DNA from: an uncultured Dehalococcoidia bacterium
GTDB taxonomy: Bacteria > Chloroflexota > Dehalococcoidia > Lucifugimonadales > CATQGZ01
Assembly: GCA_958295685.1 (NCBI GenBank)
Contig: OY282365.1
Span: forward strand, 186,001-250,000
Direction of reading: 5' to 3'
Length of the DNA: 64,000 nucleotides
Part shown: in pieces, positions 34,134 through 42,015 of the stretch
Layout of the letters: the number at the start of each line of letters is the position of its first letter
How positions within the stretch are numbered: position 1 is the first letter of the stretch
The notes under the pieces: generated by a model
Database searches by the model: none
What the model saw: only the letters and a program-made list of their open reading frames with translations
What the model was told of the DNA's origin: nothing
Translations under genes and position numbers: made by a program

Positions 34134-34685
34134 CTAGGCTGGCCCCCGGTACAAGGTCAAGCCCTTACTCTGTTCCCACTCTGCCCGCTTCTCCGCTACC
34201 ACTTCCACGTCTGGCGTCATACCTTGTGCCTGCAACAACTCTTCCCACAGCCAATCTCCAAATTCTAACGCCCAAGTCGGCGTTTCAAACTCATCTACGA
34301 CCGTCGTCTCTCCGTTGATCTCTATAGTAAGGATGTACGTAGAACCTACGATTGCCTTATCCACCGATAGCTGAACACCGTTACGCTTGCGATTACGCCA
34401 CGTAGTCTTGGAAATCGGATGCCAGCCGTGACGTTGCGCGTAGTGTTGCGCCTCCCTGTACTGCCGACTCTTCTCTATCCGGCCCCAAACTGCCAGCACA
34501 GCACCAGCCACCAACGCACAAGGCAAATATAGGGCGAGAATTGTTCCAATGAACGACCAGAAGAATTCATCCTGGAAAGGTTCATCAGGCGATAAAGCCG
34601 CCGCTGGAACATATGCTATGGTCGCCGGAATCAACGAGATCAACAACCAAAAACCCAACCGCGACTTCGTCCACTCTATGTTCAT
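34134..34685 (-). CDS. Uncharacterised small membrane protein
   Basis: 183 residues with two hydrophobic segments (about 10-30 and 44-68) followed by a soluble domain of about 110 residues (RNGVQLSVDKAIVGSTYILTIE, then TWALEFGDWLWEELL). No family is recognised. Its base composition is visibly less GC-rich than its neighbours. It is the only gene between the two 28-bp copies of the tRNA-Cys end, so it looks acquired. Confidence 0.65.
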   Translation of the reverse strand: MNIEWTKSRLGFWLLISLIPATIAYVPAAALSPDEPFQDEFFWSFIGTILALYLPCALVAGAVLAVWGRIEKSRQYREAQHYAQRHGWHPISKTTWRNRKRNGVQLSVDKAIVGSTYILTIEINGETTVVDEFETPTWALEFGDWLWEELLQAQGMTPDVEVVAEKRAEWEQSKGLTLYRGPA

Positions 34686-34732
34686 TCCGTACCGCTCCTT
34701 CGTAATGTGATCCGTTCATCCCATTCACAAAC

Positions 34733-34800
34733 CAGGCCGACCACCTCTCCCTGTACCGACGTCTTCGAGCTCCGCTTCAACTCGCGCCGCTTCGAGTCAT
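34733..34800. repeat. Second partial copy of the aminotransferase fragment
   Basis: CAGGCCGACCACCTCTCCCT and the next bases repeat the junction at 34943-34968, followed by only two or three 15-bp units, and then join the repeated tRNA-Cys end at 34803. It is a shorter relative of the 34929-35435 duplication. Confidence 0.7.
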
Positions 34801-34802
34801 GC

Positions 34803-34830
34803 CGGTTCGAATCCGCCCGTCGCCTCCAGC
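34803..34830 (+). repeat. 28-bp direct repeat, distal copy of the tRNA-Cys 3' end
   Basis: Identical over 28 bp to 34037-34064. The spacing between the copies is 766 bp. The rest of the tRNA is absent here. Confidence 0.8.
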
Positions 34831-34842
34831 GCTGCATCCGCC

Positions 34843-35943
34843 TCACCGCCTCAGGAGTCGAGTTCTCCGTCGACTCCTGGGGCGACGAGGGCGTCGACCT
34901 CTTCGGACTCCAGGGTGACGGTCTGCAACGTCGGCGCGTTGAACAGGCCGACCACCTCTCCCTGTACCGACATCTTCGAGCTCCGCTTCGAGTCGCGCCA
35001 CTTCGACTCGCGCCACTTCGACTCGCGCCACTTCGACTCGCGCCGCTTCGAGTCGCGCTTCTTCGAGTCGTGCCTCTTCGAGCCGCGCCACTTCGAGTCG
35101 CGCTTCTTCAAGTCGCGCCGCTTCGAGCCGCGCTTCTTCGAGTCGCGCTTCTTCGAGTCGCGCTTCTTCGAGTCGTGCCTCTTCGAGTCGCGCCACTTCG
35201 AGTCGCGCTTCTTCGAGTCGCGCCCGTTCGAGTTGCGCCGCTTGCTTCGAGTCGCGCCGCTTCGCTTCGAGTCGCGCCACTTTGACTCGCGCCTCTTCGA
35301 GTCGCGCCCGTTCCGCTTTGAGTTGCGCCTGTTCGAATCGCGCCTCTCGCTTCGAGTCGCGTCGCGTCGCTTCGAGTTGCGCTACTTCGAGTCGCGCCTC
35401 TTCAACTCCCGGATCGTCGTTATCGAAGCCGTCAGTGTGACGTCCACGGTCAGATGAGAAGCTTCCGACGAGACAGCCGAGACTGACGAGCCAGATGAGC
35501 CAGAGGACACCCCAGAGGAAGTAAGACCAGGATCCAACGCCGTTCAACCACGGATCAAACAGTGTGATTCCCAATATCCCTCGAACCCAATCTGGCCCGA
35601 GGGAAAGCATCGTCATGCAGTGAATAGCAAAAAAACCGCGGGCTCCAAATCCACCCTCCTTGTCAAAGGCACTCGAGGTGTCCAACAAGGCACTCGATAC
35701 CCCGAGTAATGCCACGTACAAGATGAACCAAAGGAACCCCCAAATCAAATACCTCCAAAACCCGCGGTTGTCTATCCAAGAATCATACTCATTGCTTCCC
35801 GCCGAGTCTCTAAGCCAGTCTGGACCAATGTAGAATAAAGCGACCGCGGCGGCGCTTGCGACGAATGAGATTAGAAGAGCATCCTTGAGGCGCTTGGATG
35901 TCGGATAACCCGCCGAGGTCTGGGAGTCCTTATCTGTTGACAC
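34843..35943 (-). CDS. Membrane protein with long A-x-L-E-x repeat tail
   Basis: 366 residues. Residues 1-165 hold four hydrophobic segments in two similar halves (GPDWLRDSAG then FWRYLIWGFLWFILY; GPDWVRGILG then SWSYFLWGVLWLIWL). Residues about 172-315 are five-residue units such as ARLEE and ARLEV, a highly charged, probably helical stretch that also resembles the A-x-L-x-x pentapeptide rule. The last 50 residues are a frame-shifted reading of an aminotransferase fragment. The tail is encoded by a 15-bp repeat derived from the neighbouring gene, so this is a recent chimera. The frame is fully open; expression is unproven. Confidence 0.55.
   Translation of the reverse strand: MSTDKDSQTSAGYPTSKRLKDALLISFVASAAAVALFYIGPDWLRDSAGSNEYDSWIDNRGFWRYLIWGFLWFILYVALLGVSSALLDTSSAFDKEGGFGARGFFAIHCMTMLSLGPDWVRGILGITLFDPWLNGVGSWSYFLWGVLWLIWLVSLGCLVGSFSSDRGRHTDGFDNDDPGVEEARLEVAQLEATRRDSKREARFEQAQLKAERARLEEARVKVARLEAKRRDSKQAAQLERARLEEARLEVARLEEARLEEARLEEARLEEARLEAARLEEARLEVARLEEARLEEARLEAARVEVARVEVARVEVARLEAELEDVGTGRGGRPVQRADVADRHPGVRRGRRPRRPRSRRRTRLLRR
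34929..35435. repeat. Partial duplicate of the aminotransferase gene, enlarged by repeats
   Basis: The left end, 34929-34968, is identical over 40 bp to 36224-36263. The right end, 35400-35435, matches 36344-36379 with one change in 36 bp. In the intact gene these ends are 156 bp apart; here they are 507 bp apart because the middle is a 15-bp repeat tract. The copy is read in another frame than the parent. Confidence 0.85.
34985..35400. repeat. 15-bp tandem repeat tract (TTCGAGTCGCGCCNC)
   Basis: About 27 imperfect units of 15 bp. The seed is visible in the intact aminotransferase gene as GAGTCGCGCCGCTTCAAC at 36333-36350. Units vary mainly in the last three bases, and there are several frame slips. 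Confidence 0.85.
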
Positions 35944-35968
35944 AGCGACACGTCACTCTACAAAGAAC

Positions 35969-37285
35969 CTAGCGCACGATCCTCCGGACCGCCATGGGAG
36001 AAGCCTCCCCCATGAGCATCTCGTCCAGCCCGCCCTCCAGGCCGTGCCTGACGACCTCCAGGGCCTCGCGGGCCGCGTCCGCCGTCTCGCGGATGTCCTC
36101 CTCGGTGTGAGCGAGCGTGCCCATGAACCTGACCCCGCCGTGAACCCCGCGCCTCGCCAGCTCCTGCGTGAACAGCGTGTTGACACTCGACCGCAGCGAC
36201 TCGTCCGGCAGGTCCAACTCCAGCGTCGGCGCGTTGAACAGGCCGACCACCTCTCCCTGTACCCCCACGTCTTCCAGCGCCCCTTCGAGCGCCGCGCGGA
36301 TCCCCTCGCCGATCTCCTCGAACCGCCGCGCCGAGTCGCGCCGCTTCAACTCCCGGATCGTCGTTATTGAAGCCGTCAGCCCGATGTTGTCCGACCAGTA
36401 GGAACTGGAGACGAACATCTCCGTCGCGGGCTCCATGAACTCCCGCTTGCCGACGACGGCCCCCATCGGGTAGCCGTTCGATATGCACTTGGCCACCACA
36501 GTCATGTCCGGGGTCACGCCCAGGTACTCCTGAGCGCCGCCGATCGCTATCCGCCACCCGCACGACACCTCGTCGAACACGGCCACCGCGCCGTTGTCGT
36601 GCGCGAGCTCTATCACCGACTCCAGGTACCCCTCCGGCGGCGCGTAGGTTCGCACCGGCTCCAGCATCACGGCGGCCACCTCGCCCCTGTGCTCCTCCAG
36701 CAGCTCCTTCAGGCGGTCCAGGTCGAACTCGCCGAACGGGATGGCCGTTCCGGCAAGCGCCTTCGGTACGCCCATAGGCCCCACTCCGGTCACCAGGTCG
36801 GGAAAGTCCAGGTAGTTCGCCGACTGGTACCAGTCGTGCCAGCCGTGGTAGCCGGAGAACAGGATGATGTCCTTCCCCGTCGCGCCGCGCGCGATGCGGG
36901 CCGCGAGAGCGCACGCCTCTCCTCCCCCCTTCGTGTAGCGAACCATCTCCGCGCTCGGTATCGTGTCGATCAACTCCTCGGCCAACTCCACCTCCTTCGG
37001 GCTGTTGACCGTGTAGATGCTTCCCCTGTCGATCTGCTCCTTCACCGCGTCGTCCACCACGTCGTCGTGGTGGCCCAGGATGATCGCGCTCACCGCGTTG
37101 ACCCAGTCGATATACTCGTTGCCGTCCACGTCGACGAACCTCGACCCCTTGGCGCGCTCCGCGTAGATCGGGCTGACCCCCTCCACCGCCGGCAGACGGC
37201 TCCTGAGCTGGGTATTGCCGGGAATCAGCTCTCCCGCCCGCTCGTATATCTCCATCGACCGCTTGACGCCCTTGTATCCACCCAT
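35969..37285 (-). CDS. Class III aminotransferase, glutamate-1-semialdehyde aminomutase-like
   Basis: 438 residues from the ATG at 37285 with GGGAGA upstream. It is a PLP enzyme with Lys266 in VVAKCISNGYPMGA, the DEV cofactor contact at 238-240 and TKGGGEACALAARIAR for the phosphate. True GSA aminomutase has a GKxIGGGxPxGA signature; this differs, so it is probably an amino-acid or amine aminotransferase of the same subfamily. It follows the FAD oxidoreductase gene by 23 bp, and the two may act on one substrate. The region for residues about 300-355 is duplicated at 34.9-35.4 kb. Confidence 0.88.
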   Translation of the reverse strand: MGGYKGVKRSMEIYERAGELIPGNTQLRSRLPAVEGVSPIYAERAKGSRFVDVDGNEYIDWVNAVSAIILGHHDDVVDDAVKEQIDRGSIYTVNSPKEVELAEELIDTIPSAEMVRYTKGGGEACALAARIARGATGKDIILFSGYHGWHDWYQSANYLDFPDLVTGVGPMGVPKALAGTAIPFGEFDLDRLKELLEEHRGEVAAVMLEPVRTYAPPEGYLESVIELAHDNGAVAVFDEVSCGWRIAIGGAQEYLGVTPDMTVVAKCISNGYPMGAVVGKREFMEPATEMFVSSSYWSDNIGLTASITTIRELKRRDSARRFEEIGEGIRAALEGALEDVGVQGEVVGLFNAPTLELDLPDESLRSSVNTLFTQELARRGVHGGVRFMGTLAHTEEDIRETADAAREALEVVRHGLEGGLDEMLMGEASPMAVRRIVR

Positions 37286-37308
37286 TCGGTTCTCCCTTCG
37301 ACCGCCGC

Positions 37309-38514
37309 TCAGTGTCGAACCCGTCCCATATCGTCGTGTATTATCGGCTCCGACAGGAACGCGCCCACGTCCACCCGCGCGAACCTGTCCGGCCTGTATA
37401 TGTCCGTGTCGAACCTCGTCCCGCCGTCCACCACGTGCTCGGCCAGAAGCAGACCCGACACCGGGTTGTAGGCGAAGCCGCCGGAGTGGAAGTGAGTCCC
37501 GACGTAGAGACCGTCGGCGCCGGGCACGGGGCCTATCACCGGCTGCACGTCGTAGGCCAGGCTGATTAGGCCGACCGTCGAATAGTCCCACTCCGCGCCC
37601 TCCAGCATCGGGGCGCGCTTCACCAGATTCTCCCTGATGAACGGCAGCGCGCGCGGATCGGGCTCGAGCTGGCCGACGTGGAAGTCGGGGCCGCCCATGT
37701 CGTGCGACCATGGGTTGTGCGCCGACGTTCCGGCCAGGATGCGGTTGTCGTCGGTCGGGCGCACGTAGCCGTCCAGGATGTGGTCGTTCACCGCGGGCAA
37801 CCTGGGCGGCTCCGGGAACGGCTTGGTCACGAACCTCTCGTGGACGAAGTTCTTGTAGGGTATGCGGAACCCGGCGAGAGAGAGCACGTGGTTCGCCCAC
37901 GCGTTGACGGCGCAGACCGCCGCGTCGGCTTCGACCACGCCCCGGCCCGTTACGACCCCGACGACCCTGCCGCCCCGAACGTCGAATCCGGTAACCGCCT
38001 CGTGCTCCCGAAACTCGACCCCCATCTCCTCGAGCTTCGCCCGGAGAGCAGGGATATAGCGGTGCGGCTCCGAGTAGCCTCCCCTCAGGTCCAGCGTCCC
38101 GTGGTCGTCATCGGCGGCCCGCAGGTCGGGGAAGCGCTCCCTGATCTCCTGTCCGCGCAGCACCTCGAATCGCCCCCCCAGCGTCTTCTGCAACTCGCGC
38201 GTCGGCGCGCCCTGATCGAAGACCTCCCTGGGCGTCAGGTTGAGGCAGCCCACCTGGTGGAACTCGTACCCGTCCAGAATCCTGCCGAAGCGCTCGAACA
38301 GATCCAGGCTCACGGCGCGCGCCCTGATCGGCGTCTCCGCGCCCAGGAGCATCGTGATGATCCCACCCGACTGGAGACTCGATCCGCCTCCCACGCCGCC
38401 CTTGTCGACCACCACCACGCGCTCCACGCCCTTCTCCACCAGGTGGAAGGCGGCGCTCAGGCCGGTGACTCCGGCCCCGATCACGACGACAGACTGCGGT
38501 CGGGAATGTGGCAT
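37309..38514 (-). CDS. FAD-dependent oxidoreductase (DadA/sarcosine oxidase-like)
   Basis: 401 residues. The FAD loop VVVIGAGVTGLSAAFHLVEKG is near the N-terminus, VVVDKGGVGGGSSLQSGG follows, and the C-terminal DGLYVGTHFHSGGFAYNPVSG is typical of the DAO fold, which oxidises amino acids or N-methyl amines. The second FAD contact is AVCAVNAWANHVLS. It is followed by the aminotransferase gene, which suggests amino-acid or amine breakdown. The start ATG at 38514 has no clear ribosome site. Confidence 0.87.
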   Translation of the reverse strand: MPHSRPQSVVVIGAGVTGLSAAFHLVEKGVERVVVVDKGGVGGGSSLQSGGIITMLLGAETPIRARAVSLDLFERFGRILDGYEFHQVGCLNLTPREVFDQGAPTRELQKTLGGRFEVLRGQEIRERFPDLRAADDDHGTLDLRGGYSEPHRYIPALRAKLEEMGVEFREHEAVTGFDVRGGRVVGVVTGRGVVEADAAVCAVNAWANHVLSLAGFRIPYKNFVHERFVTKPFPEPPRLPAVNDHILDGYVRPTDDNRILAGTSAHNPWSHDMGGPDFHVGQLEPDPRALPFIRENLVKRAPMLEGAEWDYSTVGLISLAYDVQPVIGPVPGADGLYVGTHFHSGGFAYNPVSGLLLAEHVVDGGTRFDTDIYRPDRFARVDVGAFLSEPIIHDDMGRVRH

Positions 38515-38589
38515 AACCTATCGGAGGACTATTCTAAGACGCGCCGAGCCAGCCGCACAAGGGCCGGTGACGCCCTGCGCCGTCCCATC

Positions 38590-38665
38590 CCGCCAATCCT
38601 CCCAATCCTCCCAATCCCTCCCAATCCTGCAAATCCTCAAATCCTGAGAATCCTGATTCAGACAA
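38590..38665 (+). repeat. AATCCTSAN short repeats
   Basis: Repeated AATCCTCCC and AATCCTGA units directly before copy B. The same arrangement (58380-58425) precedes copy C, ending in the shared string CCTGAGAATCCTGATTCAGA. Confidence 0.65.
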
Positions 38666-38668
38666 TCC

Positions 38669-38975
38669 TTGACGACACCGAACCGCTGTGCTAGAGTATA
38701 CCCATGACACAGCCGCCTCTCTCCACAAACCAGCCCGCAGGACTCCTGAAGCGACTGTCGGAAAGTGTCGTATTAGTGTCGGAAAGTGTCGTATTAGTGT
38801 CGGATAACTGTCGGAAAAGTGTCGGGTAAGTGTCGTATTGTGTCGGCCAAAATCGGCCCTCTCAGCTACGAAATGCCCCTAAAATGCGACACTTCCGCAA
38901 AAATTTCCCCGAGCCGCCGATCCCCGGAGGCTCCGGGACCGGCGCGTCGTCCCAGTCGACCGGATGGGAGATTTG
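38669..38975 (+). repeat. Promoter/word-array element, copy B
   Basis: TTGACG (38669-38674), 17 bp, TAGAGT (38692-38697), ATG at 38704. Nine TGTCG words start at 38756, 38766, 38777, 38787, 38798, 38809, 38820, 38831 and 38841. The core CCCTCTCAGCTACGAAATG lies at 38857-38875, identical to copy A. CGACACTTCC near 38887 pairs with GGAAAGTGTCG in the array apart from one bulged base. Homology with copy C continues to about 38975 (GACCGGCGCGTCG and CCCAGTC). Confidence 0.82.
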
Positions 38976-39055
38976 GGTGAGAACCCGCCTTGACAGTCGG
39001 CGCCGCGCTTCGGTAGCTTCAACGTTGAACGGCGCATGGGCCGGAAGAGCATGGC

Positions 39056-39979
39056 GTGACGATCGGGCGATACATCGAAGACCTGTCCGACGAACGAACC
39101 CCCCTGGAGCAGTCGGAACTGCCCCAGCTTTCGTCCCTTTCGACGGAAGACCTCGAGGACTTCGAGGCGGCCCTGGGTTCCATGACCGCGGAGCGCAAGT
39201 GCGAGATGCTCGCGCGCATGGTCGAAATGAGCGAAGAGGACGTCAACCTGGACTTCTCGGCAGTCTTCCGAGCCTGCCTGGCCGACGAGGAAGACGGAGT
39301 CAGAGAGGCGGCCGCGCTTGGCCTGTGGGAATGTGACGATAGGGTCGTACTCCGGCCGTTGATCCGCCTGCTGGTCGGCGACCCCTCCGACTCGGTCCGG
39401 GCGGCCGCGGCCGTCTCGATCGGAAAGTTCGCTGAACGGGCAAGGAATGGCCGGCTGCTGCCTCGGGACACCGAGAAGATCCGCCGGGCGCTGCTGTTCA
39501 CGATCGACGATGACCTGGCCGACCTCGACACCAGGAGACGCGCGATTGAGGCTATGCCGAGCCTGGGCGCCGCCGAGGTCGTCGACATCATAGAGGACGC
39601 CTACGAAAGCGGTGACGCCCGGCTGAGGCAGAGTGCGCTCTACGCCATGGGGCGCACCTCCGACACACGGTGGCTGCCCATGGTGCTCGACGACGTCCAG
39701 GACGACGACCCGGCCATCAGGTACGAGGCCGCGGCCGCGCTCGGCCAGCTTGGGGACGAGGAGAACGTTCCCGACCTGATCGCCCTCACCGAAGACGAAG
39801 ACCCCCAGGTGCAGCTCTCGGCCGTCCAGGCGCTGGGCGCCGTCGGCGGCTCGATGGCCAGGAACGCCCTCGTCCAGTGCCTGGACAGCGGCGACCACAC
39901 GCTGGAAGAGGCCGCGCGGTCAATCCTGGGAAGCGCCGAGTTCGACGACGACCCCATGGGCCTCTCCTTCCAGAGGTAG
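39056..39979 (+). CDS. HEAT-repeat protein
   Basis: 307 residues from a GTG start. Residues about 70-290 are helical HEAT/PBS-lyase-like repeats, with units such as VREAAALGLWECDDRVVLRPL, YEAAAALGQLGDEENVPDLI and VQLSAVQALGAVGGSMARNAL. Such solenoids bind proteins; no catalytic domain is attached. The N-terminal 60 residues are acidic. It is 19 bp before a hydroxyacyl-CoA dehydrogenase gene, but the partner protein is unknown. The start is uncertain because the site upstream is weak. Confidence 0.85.
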   Translation: MTIGRYIEDLSDERTPLEQSELPQLSSLSTEDLEDFEAALGSMTAERKCEMLARMVEMSEEDVNLDFSAVFRACLADEEDGVREAAALGLWECDDRVVLRPLIRLLVGDPSDSVRAAAAVSIGKFAERARNGRLLPRDTEKIRRALLFTIDDDLADLDTRRRAIEAMPSLGAAEVVDIIEDAYESGDARLRQSALYAMGRTSDTRWLPMVLDDVQDDDPAIRYEAAAALGQLGDEENVPDLIALTEDEDPQVQLSAVQALGAVGGSMARNALVQCLDSGDHTLEEAARSILGSAEFDDDPMGLSFQR

Positions 39980-39998
39980 CGGCCCCTAGGAGCGCGGA

Positions 39999-40970
39999 AT
40001 GACTGACGCCGACGGAATAAGAAGCATAGCCGTAGTCGGAGCCGGCGTGATGGGACACGCCATCGCGCAGGAGTTCGCCGCCGAAGGATACGACGTGCGT
40101 ATGACCTCACGCAGCGAGCAGAGCCTTGCCAGGGCAATGGCCCGCGTCCGCGACAACGTCGAGCGGCTCCGCTCGATGGGCAGGATGAGCGGCGACGCCG
40201 CGCGCAGAGCCGCCGCCAATATCAGGACGACCGTATCGCTCGCCGAGGCCGTCGACGACGTGGACCTCGTGATGGAATACGTCTTCGAGGAGATCGACCT
40301 GAAGCGGAGTGTATTCGCGGAGTTGGACAGACTGTGCCCGGAGCGCGCCATCCTGGCCACGGGCACCTCGAGCCTCATGCCGAGCGACCTGGCAGCGGCC
40401 ACCAGCCGCCCCGATAGGGTACTGGCCGCCCACTACGCCAACCCGCCCTACCTGCTGCCCTTCGTCGAGATCGTCGGCGCCGAGGGCTGCTCGCCGGAGT
40501 CGATCCGGACGGTTGTCGACCTCCTGACCGCGATGGGCAAACAGCCGGTGGTCCTCAAAAAGGAGGTCCCCGGCTTCGCCGCCATGCGGCTCCAGGGGGC
40601 GCTCCTGCGAGAGGCCCTATGGCTCGTCGAAAGGGGAGTGGCCGCGCCCGCCGACCTCGACACGATTATCAAGACCGGGATCGGCCGCCGGTGGTCGGTT
40701 GCAGGCGTGTTCGAGGTGTTCGAGCTGGCGGGTTGGGACCTCATAGAGTCGATCGGCGAGTGGCTCTTCCCGCACCTCGAGAACTCGCCCGACGTGCCCC
40801 CGGTGCTCCGGGACGCGGTGCAGAGAGGCGAACTCGGCGTCAAGACCGGCAAGGGCTTCTACGACTGGACGCCCGAGTCCGAGGAGGTGCTCCGGCGGAG
40901 GGTCGCCAACGCGCTCATAGAGATCGACCGCTGGCCCGGAGACGACGCGGGAGCGGCGGCGCGCCCGTGA
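39999..40970 (+). CDS. 3-hydroxyacyl-CoA dehydrogenase
   Basis: 323 residues: NAD domain with VVGAGVMGHAIAQEF, then a helical C-terminal domain of about 190-310. The catalytic His is in the AAHYANPPYLLPFVEIV segment, in place of HFFNP, followed by the usual Glu. It oxidises L-3-hydroxyacyl-CoA or related 3-hydroxy acids. The stop overlaps the next gene (GTGA). AGGAGCGGA precedes the ATG. Confidence 0.9.
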   Translation: MTDADGIRSIAVVGAGVMGHAIAQEFAAEGYDVRMTSRSEQSLARAMARVRDNVERLRSMGRMSGDAARRAAANIRTTVSLAEAVDDVDLVMEYVFEEIDLKRSVFAELDRLCPERAILATGTSSLMPSDLAAATSRPDRVLAAHYANPPYLLPFVEIVGAEGCSPESIRTVVDLLTAMGKQPVVLKKEVPGFAAMRLQGALLREALWLVERGVAAPADLDTIIKTGIGRRWSVAGVFEVFELAGWDLIESIGEWLFPHLENSPDVPPVLRDAVQRGELGVKTGKGFYDWTPESEEVLRRRVANALIEIDRWPGDDAGAAARP

Positions 40971-42010
40971 GCCGGACCACCGTCGGAATCATCGCCAATC
41001 CGGCCGCCGGCAAAGACATTCGCAGGCTTGTGTCGGAGGGGCGGTTCGTCTCGAACAACGAGAAGATCAACATCATCCGACGCATCCTCGCCGGAATGGA
41101 CGCCATCGGAATCGACCGCGCCCTCATCATGCCCGATCCGTCGAACATTGGCCTCGCCGCCCTCGACGGGGCCGCGCTCGACTTCGAGACCCGCCTCCTC
41201 GACATGCCCGTATTCGGCACGGAGGCCGACTCCACCGGCGCGGCCAGGAGAATGGTCGACGCGGGCGCAGGCTGCCTCGTGACCCTGGGCGGAGACGGCA
41301 CCTGCCGCTCGGTGGCCAAGGAGGCCGGCCCAGTGCCCATGGTCGCCATCTCCACGGGCACCAACAACGTCTTCCCCGAGCTCGTCGAGGGCACGTCCGC
41401 GGGAATGGCTGCCGCCGTGGTCGCACGCGGCCTCGTCGACGCGGCCTCCGTGTCGACTGTGAGCAAGCTCCTGGAGGTCACGGCCGGCGGCCTCGAACCC
41501 TCGCGGGACACGGCCCTCGTCGACGTCGCCGCCTCCCGGCAGCGCTACGTGGGCGCCAGGGCGGTCTGGGACACGTCCGGCGTCAGGGAGCTCGTGCTCT
41601 CGCTCGCAATCCCCGGAAGCGTTGGCCTCTCGGCCATAGGAGCCGCTGTCTGCCCCCTGACGGCGTCCCAGGATATGGGACTCCACGTCCGCCTCGGACC
41701 GGGCGGCGCGACCGTCATGGCGCCGATCACGCCGGGGGTCGTCGCGCCCGTGGAGGTCTGCGGCTGGCGCGCCCTGTCCATGGGCGAGGCCGTAGAGATC
41801 GGCCCGGAGCCCGGCACCGTCGCGCTGGATGGCGAGAGGAGCTTCTCCGTGGCCGAGGGACAAGCGGTGCGGGTAACGCTCACGAGGAACGGCCCGCGCC
41901 TCGTGAGTGTTCATGAAGCGCTGCGCCGGGCCACGCTGGCGGGAGTCTTCACGAGCGGAGTTCCTGAGCCTATGCCTGCACCCGTGGGACTGCCGGCGAA
42001 CGGAGGATAG
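40967..42010 (+). CDS. ATP-NAD kinase-like protein (AcoX type)
   Basis: 347 residues from a GTG that overlaps the previous stop. It has the NAD kinase/diacylglycerol kinase fold: VGIIANPAAGKDIRRL at the start, the signature LGGDGTCRSVAKE at about 104, and ISTGTNNVFPELVEGT. This grouping, with no NadK C-terminal consensus, is the AcoX-like branch. Its role is unknown; AcoX proteins lie in acetoin and acyl-CoA operons. It lies between the hydroxyacyl-CoA dehydrogenase and gamma-glutamyltransferase genes. Confidence 0.8.
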   Translation: MSRTTVGIIANPAAGKDIRRLVSEGRFVSNNEKINIIRRILAGMDAIGIDRALIMPDPSNIGLAALDGAALDFETRLLDMPVFGTEADSTGAARRMVDAGAGCLVTLGGDGTCRSVAKEAGPVPMVAISTGTNNVFPELVEGTSAGMAAAVVARGLVDAASVSTVSKLLEVTAGGLEPSRDTALVDVAASRQRYVGARAVWDTSGVRELVLSLAIPGSVGLSAIGAAVCPLTASQDMGLHVRLGPGGATVMAPITPGVVAPVEVCGWRALSMGEAVEIGPEPGTVALDGERSFSVAEGQAVRVTLTRNGPRLVSVHEALRRATLAGVFTSGVPEPMPAPVGLPANGG

Positions 42011-42015
42011 GTCGC

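Larger units (their letters stand above)
38515..39055. other. 541-bp intergenic region with copy B of the word-array element
   Basis: The first 75 bp show nothing. A run of CCAATCCT-type repeats (38590-38665) leads into copy B. Between copy B and the HEAT gene (38976-39055) no gene or terminator is seen; this stretch could be the leader of the HEAT gene. Confidence 0.7.

Noticed and set aside
34037..34830. A functional integrative element at tRNA-Cys
   Set aside because: There is no integrase or recombinase gene between the repeats; only the repeat itself and one gene are reported.
34915..35457. Plus-strand open frames with FESRF-type repeats
   Set aside because: They are other readings of the 15-bp tract. 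The minus-strand frame is longer and begins with a normal membrane domain, so it was preferred.
35969..37285. Calling the aminotransferase hemL
   Set aside because: The Lys region (VVAKCISNGYPMG) differs from GSA aminomutase and the neighbour is an FAD amine oxidase, so the tetrapyrrole role is not supported.
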